NCBI RefSeq assembly: GCF_019393635.1
Contig: NC_057861.1
Span: 378,372,315 to 378,436,314 of the forward strand
From: Dromiciops gliroides
Taxonomy: Eukaryota; Chordata; Mammalia; Microbiotheria; Microbiotheriidae
DNA length: 64,000 nucleotides
Reading direction: 5' to 3'
A program made the position numbers and the translations under genes. This document shows, one piece after another, positions 58,504 through 64,000 of the stretch. Every line of letters starts with the position of its first letter. Position 1 is the first letter of the stretch. Under the pieces are notes generated by a model. That model was not told the DNA's origin, ran no database searches, and saw only the letters and a program-made list of their open reading frames with translations.

Positions 58504-59567
58504 TTAAACTTTTCTTGAGTCTTGTATATTGAGATTGAATTTTCTATTCAGTTCTGGTCTTTTCAGCAGGAAAGATTGAAAGTCCCCAATGTCATTAAAT
58601 GTCCATCTTTTCCCCGAAAAGAGAATGATCAATTTTGCTGGGTAATAGATTCTTGGCTGCAATCCAAGCTCCTTTGCCTTCTGGAATATCATATTCTAAG
58701 CTTTGCGGTCCTTTAATGTTGAAGTTGCCAGGTCCTGAGCAATCCTGACTGTGGCTCCATGATATTTAAATTGCTTCTTTCTGGCTGCTTGGAGTATTTT
58801 CTCCTTCACCTGATAATTCTGGAATTTGGCTACAATATTCCTTGGAGTTTTCCTTTTGGGGTCTCTTTCAGGAGGTGATTGGTGGATTCTTTCAATGATG
58901 ATTTTATCCTCTGATTCTATGATATCAGGGCAGTTCTCCTTAATAATTTCCTGGAATATGGTGCCTAGATTCTTTTTTTGGTCATGGCTTTCAGGCAGTC
59001 CAATGATTCTCAAATTATCTCTCCTCAATCTGTTTTCCAGATCAGTTGTCTTTCCAATGAGGTATTTCACATTTTCTTCTATTTTTTCATTCTTTTGATT
59101 CTGCTTGACTGATTCCTGGTGTCTCATGGATTCCTTATCTTCCAACTGTCCAATTTTAATTTTTAAGGCATTGTTTTCTTCAGTGAGGTTATGCACCTTT
59201 TTTTTCCATTTGGCCAAGTGAAGTTTTAAGGCATTGTTTTGTTCAATGAAATTATGCACTTTTTTTCCATTTGGCCAGTCAATCTTTGTGCTTCCTTTTC
59301 CAAACTGCTGATTCTTTTTTCATAGTTTTCTTGTTTTGCTTTCATTTCTCTCCCCATTTTTTCTTCTACCTCTCTCAATTGATTTTTAAAATCCTTTTTG
59401 AGCTCTTCCAGGAAGGTTTTTTGTTCTTGAGACCAATTCACCTTCCCTCGTGAGGTTTCACATGTAGGCAATTTGAGGGTATTGTCCTCATCTGAGTTTG
59501 TCTTGGCTTCTTCCCTATTGATGCAGAAGCTCTCAATGGAGAGGGCTCTTTTTTGCTTCTTACTCAT
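58504..59567 (-). pseudogene. L1 ORF1 (RNA-binding coiled-coil protein), broken
   Basis: ORF1 protein trimerises by a coiled coil and coats L1 RNA. It starts MSKKQKRALSIESFCINR at 59567. A charged coiled-coil part follows (ELKKDFKNQLREVEEKMGRE). The central RRM-like part has TDLENRLRRDNLRIIGLPES. The C-terminal part has ERIHQSPPERDPKRKTPRN and YHGATVRIAQDL, then a tail to 58504. There are two faults. One is a frame change at an oligo-A run (59260-59266); the other is an in-frame TAG at 58696-58698, probably a former TGG, after which the frame continues (MIFQKAKELGLQPR). A 63-bp tandem duplication (59165-59290) adds 21 residues, three heptads, to the coil. Confidence 0.93.
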
Positions 59568-60155
59568 TATTGCAGTTATCTATTTATTTTTTAAGTTGAG
59601 GTCTTCTCTGGGGGCACCAGGGTCCCTGTTTTGAACTTCTTGTGCAGGGGTGTAGGTGCTGCATGACCTGCTTTTTATTCTGAGGCCCTTATAGTGTGTG
59701 CAGTTCGCTGCCCCCCCCCCCTGCACTTCCTGTCTGAGTGTGCTCGGCCAAGCGCCCTATCCCTCCTCTCCTGTTTGTGGCCCTTCAGCTGGCTACCTGC
59801 CCTCCCAGCCTGTGCAGGTAGGTTTTTCCACTGTCCTTCTTGGCCACCAGATTTTTGAGCCAGGTTCCAGGGGCCTTAGTTGTTCGGCTGTGGCCCACAG
59901 CTCCTGATGACTTGCCCCGACCCCCTCAGTGCTGGGCTACTGCCCTGCACTGGGTCTCCCTTTTGCCCGAGTCAGACCAACCTTTTCCTGAAGTCTTCTA
60001 AATTACCTCTGGTTGGAAGACTGTGTCTCTCTGTCTCTTTGCAGGTTCTGTAGTTTCAGAATCTGCCCAGAGGCTTGATTTAATGTTCTTTTTGAGGGAA
60101 CAGAAGGAGAGCTCAGGCAGCTTGCTGCTTCCTCTCTGCCATCTTGGTTCTGCCT
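59568..60155 (-). promoter_or_regulatory. L1 5'UTR, presumed internal promoter
   Basis: 588 bp upstream of the ORF1 ATG, clearly richer in GC than the rest of the window, with a C10 run at about 59711-59720. L1 5'UTRs carry an internal promoter; no particular binding site can be claimed. The conserved AAGATGG near its start resembles a YY1-type site (core CCAT on plus at 60139), known at human L1 5' ends. Confidence 0.75.
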
Positions 60156-61620
60156 CCCTCCCCTTCTTTAATGTGGAAGCTTCTAAATCTGTGTGATCCT
60201 GACTGTGGCTCCATAATATTTAAATTGTTTCTTTCTGGCTGTTTGCAATATTTTCTCTTTGATCTGTGAGCTCTCACGTTTGACTCTACTATTCCTGAGA
60301 GTTTTCATTTTGGGATCTATTTCAGGAGGTGACTGGTGGATTTTTTCAATTTCTATTTTATACTCTAGAACTATGATATCAGGACAATTTCCCTTGATAA
60401 TTTTTTGAAATATGATTTCTAGTCTCTTTCTTTGATCATGGCTTTCATGTACTCCAATCATTCTTAAATGATCTCTTCTTGATCTATTTCTCAGTTCAGT
60501 TGCTTTTTCTGATTACATAATTCATTTTTTATGATTTTTTTCATTCTTTTGACCTTTTTTATTATTTCCTCTCTCATGGAGTTTTTATCTTTCACTTGCC
60601 CAATTCAGATTTTAAAGGAATTATTTCCTTCAGTGAGGTTTTCTTCCTCTTTTTATTTTTTTTTCTAATTTTGCTTTTTAAAGAGTGCTCTTCAGTAATT
60701 TCTGTGTCTTTTATCATTAGGCCAATTTGGGGTTTTGAGGTGTTATTTTCTTTAATATCTTTTGTTCCTCTTTTACCAAGATTTTAATTTTCTTGCATTT
60801 CTTTCATTTATTTTCCCAAATTTTCCTCTACCATGTTTATCTTATCATTCTTATCTTTTTTCTTCCAGGAATTCTCACTGGCTTTTATTAACATTAGCAT
60901 TTTCCTTTGAGGATTTTAAATCATTTGTAGCAGTTTCCATATTGTTGTCTTCTTCTGATTTTATTATATCTTGATCTTCCCTGACACTTCATTAGCTTTT
61001 TTTGCTCAAATTCTTCATTGTTGTTGTTGACTCATTTTCCCAGATTATTTCTTGACTTTGAACTTCATATGATAGTTGGGATTTTCTTCCCTGGGGGTGG
61101 GGAAGCATTGTCCCATGCTTCAGTCTTTATCATGCTTCTGTTTTCAGAGCTAGGTCTGAGTGTCTGCAAGTTTTTCTTGCTTCCTAGAAGGTGTGATCCT
61201 TCAAAAGGAATGGTCACTGGTACTTATCCAGGAAGGGCCTCTGATCTCCTAAAGACACAAGCAGTAGCATTCATCTTTGATTTAGAATTGTGACCAAAGA
61301 CCCCACTCCCTTGTAACTGATCAACAATGCTCCTCTCAGTCTTGGAACCGCAACATAGAATTGTGCATGGCAATAGAGTTGTTGATCAGCACCAGTTGTA
61401 ACCAGTGTCAGAAAAGAGCTTCCTTCTAACTATTTCTGACCAGCTGTTCAAACCTCTTACCATCTCTAGGTTGAGAGATTCCAATGTTGCTGCTGTTGGC
61501 ACTGCAGCTTGTATGGCTTTGCACAGGACTCCTTCCTGGTGTCACAGACTTCTGCCAATCTCTTGTTTCCTTAGGCTGGAAAAATTCTCACTATGAACTT
61601 TTGTTGGCTCTTTTCCAATA
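60156..61620 (-). pseudogene. Older L1 LINE, 5' segment
   Basis: Continues the element broken at 53632. Minus-strand ORF1 residues include IHQSPPEIDPKMKT and REILQ..KKQFKYYGATVRI-type sequence at 60183-60461, homologous to the young ORF1 end. A T-rich coiled-coil equivalent (60480-60990) and a GC-richer 5'UTR-like part (61050-61600) follow. The 5' terminus is not sharp. Confidence 0.85.
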
Positions 61621-61764
61621 TCTGATTTGAGGAATTATTTTAAAGTAATTAAGAGAGGAATGTTGGCAGAGTTCAACTGGGTGGCTTCCTTTGATTTATA
61701 TCATTTTGGAACATATCTATCTAACATATTTTGAATTTCAATTAAAGCCTAGGTATATATGCTC

Positions 61765-61909
61765 TTTTTTCTTTTGGTGAGGCAATTGGGGTTAAGTGAC
61801 TTACCCAAGGTCACACAGCTACTAAGTGTCAAGTGCCTGAGGCCGGATTTGAACTCAGGTCCTCCTGAATCCAGGGTCGGTGCTCTATCCACTGCACCAC
61901 CTAGCTGCC
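61765..61909 (-). repeat. WSINE-type SINE
   Basis: Complete on the minus strand. An imperfect target duplication CTAGGTATATATGCTC lies at 61749-61764, and CTAGGTATATACTC starts at 61910. Confidence 0.95.
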
Positions 61910-61924
61910 CTAGGTATATACTCT

Positions 61925-62570
61925 TAATGTTTGTATTTTTAAAATGGGAAAACCAAAAGTAACTTTTGACTACAGTCTGCATGGGGTAGTTGCATAAATG
62001 GATACAGAAATTGTTGAATGTAAAAATACAAATTTAGTCTCTCATATTGACAGCGAATGGGAGTTGTTTTCAACTCAAGCTTTAAAGAAACATATGTTCT
62101 ATTAAGCCTTCCCCAGATGATTCTGTGTTTGTTTTTACATTGATATTAAATTTGGTTTCATGAGTACTTTTGGTGGTTTACACTTATTACTAAAATGTGA
62201 ATACTATGTATATTTCAGAAATTTTCTGATTTATTTGCTTAAATGACTGTTAATTTGTTTTCTCTTCTACTTCTCTCTGTGATTAATATTGTGTTCTCCC
62301 TGAGGAAGCTCAGAATCTGATTTAGACTATTTGCCAGTGCTGAGACATGGAGGGGTCAGCAGTTGCCTAAAGCTGGATACTCTTCTAAAGATGAGTCCTT
62401 ACCTACTGGGATACCAGTGCTTTCTGTCATCTCTGTAGGAAATATAAATATGTCACAGGACATAGCTGAACTTATATATTTGAAATTTTTAAGTGAACTT
62501 TCACTTTTTCCTTGCTGTTTTTATGAGACTTGAAACTGCTGGTGAGATTATTTGTATGGCCCACATAATC
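61925..62570. other. Anonymous AT-rich DNA
   Basis: No supportable gene or repeat. Confidence 0.4.
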
Positions 62571-62587
62571 AAGTTCTACTTTATCTT

Positions 62588-62760
62588 TTTGTGTTTTTTT
62601 TTGTTTTTTGTTTTTTTGTTTTTTTGCAGGGCAATGAGGGTTAAGTGACTTGCCCAGGGTCACACAACTAGAACACATAAATTTTCTGAGGCTGGATTTG
62701 AACTCAGATCCTCTTGAATCCAGGGCCAATGCCTTACCACTGAAACACCTCGCTGCCCCC
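62588..62760 (-). repeat. WSINE-type SINE
   Basis: Complete on the minus strand with a long (GTTTTTT)n tail and a diverged centre (CTAGAACACATAAATTTTC). The target duplication AAGTTSTACTTTATCTT lies at 62571-62587 and 62761-62777 (one mismatch). Confidence 0.95.
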
Positions 62761-62979
62761 AAGTTGTACTTTATCTTAAACAAAAATTCCAAAAGCATTC
62801 CCAAAGTACCATACTATGGACAGATGCTTTGAAAGGTGCTGGCAAGAGAAGAAAACTGAAGTACGTCTTACAATTATAGACATCACAGATTAGTGAGTGA
62901 AATAATATGTGTGCAGATAAGTACACATTGGAAGAAGCATGTTTCCGTAGAAACAGTATCAACTCTGTAATGTTGAGGA

Positions 62980-63125
62980 CTTGGTATTATAGTCAACATC
63001 TGACAATAATTACTTGTATGACCTTCAGCTTTTCACTTGAACTCCCTGAATTGTGATTTCATCATCCTATATCTAGATGACTGCTGAGGTTTCTTCAGAC
63101 TCTAGATCTGTGGGTTTTAAGTAAA
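62980..63125 (+). repeat. MIR-like SINE relic
   Basis: ACTTGTATGACCTTCAGCTT, then TTCACTTGAACTCCCTGAAT and 'ATCCTATATCTAGATGACTG' follow MIR order on plus. Confidence 0.5.
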
Positions 63126-63444
63126 CGCGAGGTATATAGAAAATCAGTGGAAAATATATAACTAAGCTTTAGAAAGTATTATCAATTATGTAATATTAAA
63201 AAAACATGTGTCTGGAATATCTGCAACAGTATCCCTTGGGAAACTTTCCTAATCAAGGATTGTGCATGGTATCTCACAGTTCAATTATTGTAATGGAAGG
63301 AGTAAGATTAGTGTCCCTTACCTCTATGCCCACACATTTCTTAGCAGACGTAAGGGAAATCTAAAGAGTTAAAAGTGGCAAGGCCTTCCAAGTCCTGAAT
63401 TATCTGTGCAATAATGCATATTCGTTGGTTAGCATTGGATAAAA

Positions 63445-63540
63445 GACAGTATCATAGATTTAGGTAAGTGACCACAAAGGGTATGTAGTTCAACTTATAC
63501 CTAAAAAAGATCCCATTTTAAAGCCCCCCAAATGCTCATT
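63445..63540 (-). repeat. MIR/THER relic (partial)
   Basis: CATAGATTTAGGTAAGTGAC, 'GGTATGTAGTTCAACTTATA' and 'GATCCCATTTTAAAGCCCCC' resemble the reversed 3' half of a THER-type SINE. Confidence 0.45.
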
Positions 63541-63545
63541 CATAC

Positions 63546-63757
63546 TTTTTTATTTAATTTTTGCAGGACTGGGGCAGCTAGGTGGCACAGTGGATAGACC
63601 ACCGGCCCTGGAGTCAGGAGTACCTGAGTTCAAATCTGGCCTCAGACACTTAACACTTACTAGGTATGTGACCCTGGCCAAGTCTCTTAACCCCAATTGC
63701 CTCACTAAAAAAAAAATGCAGGACAATGAGGGTTAAGTGACTTGCCCAGGGTCATAA
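63546..63757 (-). repeat. WSINE 3' fragment, interrupted by another SINE
   Basis: The inverted SINE tail (TTTTTATTTAATTTTTGCAG at 63546-63565) continues after the inserted plus-strand SINE as GGACAATGAGGGTTAAGTGA, then CTTGCCCAGGGTCAT (63721-63755). It is broken off before the tRNA-like part. Confidence 0.85.
63570..63716 (+). repeat. WSINE-type SINE inserted in an inverted SINE
   Basis: Complete, with an A10 tail. A short target duplication TGCAGGAC lies at 63562-63569 and 63717-63724, within the tail of the minus-strand fragment. Confidence 0.93.
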
Positions 63758-63762
63758 AACCC

Positions 63763-63889
63763 TGGATAAAGCACCAGCCCTGGATTCAAGAGGACCTCAG
63801 TTTAAATCCAGCCTCAGACACTTAACACTTACTAGCTGTGTGACCCTGGGCATTAAACCTCATTGCCCTGCAAAAACAAAACAAAACAT
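63763..63889 (+). repeat. WSINE-type SINE lacking its head
   Basis: Starts inside the head at TGGATAAAGCACCAGCCC, joined to the minus-strand fragment by CATAAAACCC. It runs to CCTGCAAAAACAAAACAAAA. AGTCACTT is deleted from the tail (GGGCATTAAACCTC). Confidence 0.9.
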
Positions 63890-63934
63890 AAAAATAATCC
63901 CAAAACCAAAAACAACAAAAAAACTTATTCAAAT

Positions 63935-63985
63935 TCTTATAAAATTGAAACATATAATGTATGCTCAACAAATGTTTGTTGAATT
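63935..63985 (+). repeat. L2/MIR 3'-end relic
   Basis: ATGCTCAACAAATGTTTGTT followed by GAATTGAA is the usual terminal segment of L2 or MIR on plus. Confidence 0.5.
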
Positions 63986-64000
63986 GAACCTCACAATAGA

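Larger units (their letters stand above)
53633..60155 (-). mobile_element. Nearly full-length L1 LINE, about 6.5 kb, inactive
   Basis: Order on the minus strand: 5' end near 60155 (GGAGGCAGAACCAAGATGG), GC-rich 5'UTR to 59568, ORF1 59567-58504, inter-ORF, ORF2 57922-about 54160, then a 3'UTR with G-rich tract and microsatellite ending at the A tail near 53633. The target duplication CCCTCCCCTTCTTT at 53619-53632 and 60156-60169 proves insertion into an older L1. Multiple nonsense codons, frame breaks and a changed catalytic motif make it non-autonomous, yet it is the youngest LINE here. It is clearly more intact than the other L1 pieces. Confidence 0.95.

Noticed and set aside
1..64000. CRISPR arrays, operons, bacterial-type genes, phage or defence systems
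   Set aside because: No regularly spaced direct repeats with unique spacers and no dense coding. The repeats are eukaryotic SINEs, LINEs and microsatellites.

Overview
The window looks like a gene-poor, repeat-dense, AT-rich stretch of a marsupial genome, most likely an Australian (australidelphian) lineage. The main evidence is more than twenty copies of one short SINE. It opens with a GGCAGCTAGGTGGC-type head, continues through a tRNA-like core (GAGTTCAAATCC) and ends in a GCAAGTCACTTAACCC tail plus poly(A). This is the WSINE/WALLSI-type element as I remember it; it lacks the longer 3' half typical of the South American opossum SINE1. Other supporting elements are MAR1-type SINEs with RTE-like tails, an RTE/BovB-like LINE, old L2 and MIR/THER copies, and marsupial-type L1s. 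I found no credible host protein-coding gene: open frames not inside transposons are short, low-complexity or unrecognisable.

Layout. 1-9600: anonymous AT-rich DNA with microsatellites (GAAA at 148, AT at 3835, CA at 4785), one SINE (6046), a MAR1 cluster (7611-8130) and faint MIR relics. 9770-11838: a broken non-L1 LINE on the minus strand (reverse transcriptase plus a C-terminal zinc finger), split by two SINEs that entered the same target site one after the other. 11839-13930: L2 LINE relic, minus strand. 14160-16870: SINEs and microsatellites. 17600-20460: MIR, SINEs, a plus-strand L1 3' end and an L2 piece. 20515-23806 and 28390-30515: two minus-strand L1 5' halves that share an old SINE at the same inter-ORF position. 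32945-36880: a long, interrupted L2 (minus). 37000-48600: mostly anonymous, with a (TG)n, CR1/L3-like and L2 pieces, and an RTE 3' end (45650-46249). 48600-51440: SINEs, a pyrimidine tract and a U6 snRNA pseudogene.

51455-61620 is the most informative part. A nearly full-length minus-strand L1 (53633-60155, about 6.5 kb, flanked by a 14-bp target duplication) sits inside the ORF1 of an older minus-strand L1. That older copy carries a SINE of its own and lacks about 2.7 kb of ORF2. The younger L1 retains its 5'UTR, ORF1, the ORF2 endonuclease, reverse transcriptase and C-terminal region, a G-rich 3'UTR and a tail. Nonsense codons, frame breaks and a mutated catalytic motif (FADE for FADD) show it is dead. 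The window ends with an inverted SINE cluster (63546-63889).

Nothing here works as a gene system; the biology is the layered history of retrotransposons. The L1s probably supplied the machinery that mobilised the SINEs and the U6 copy, and the RTE-like LINE probably did the same for MAR1; these links are inferred from family knowledge.
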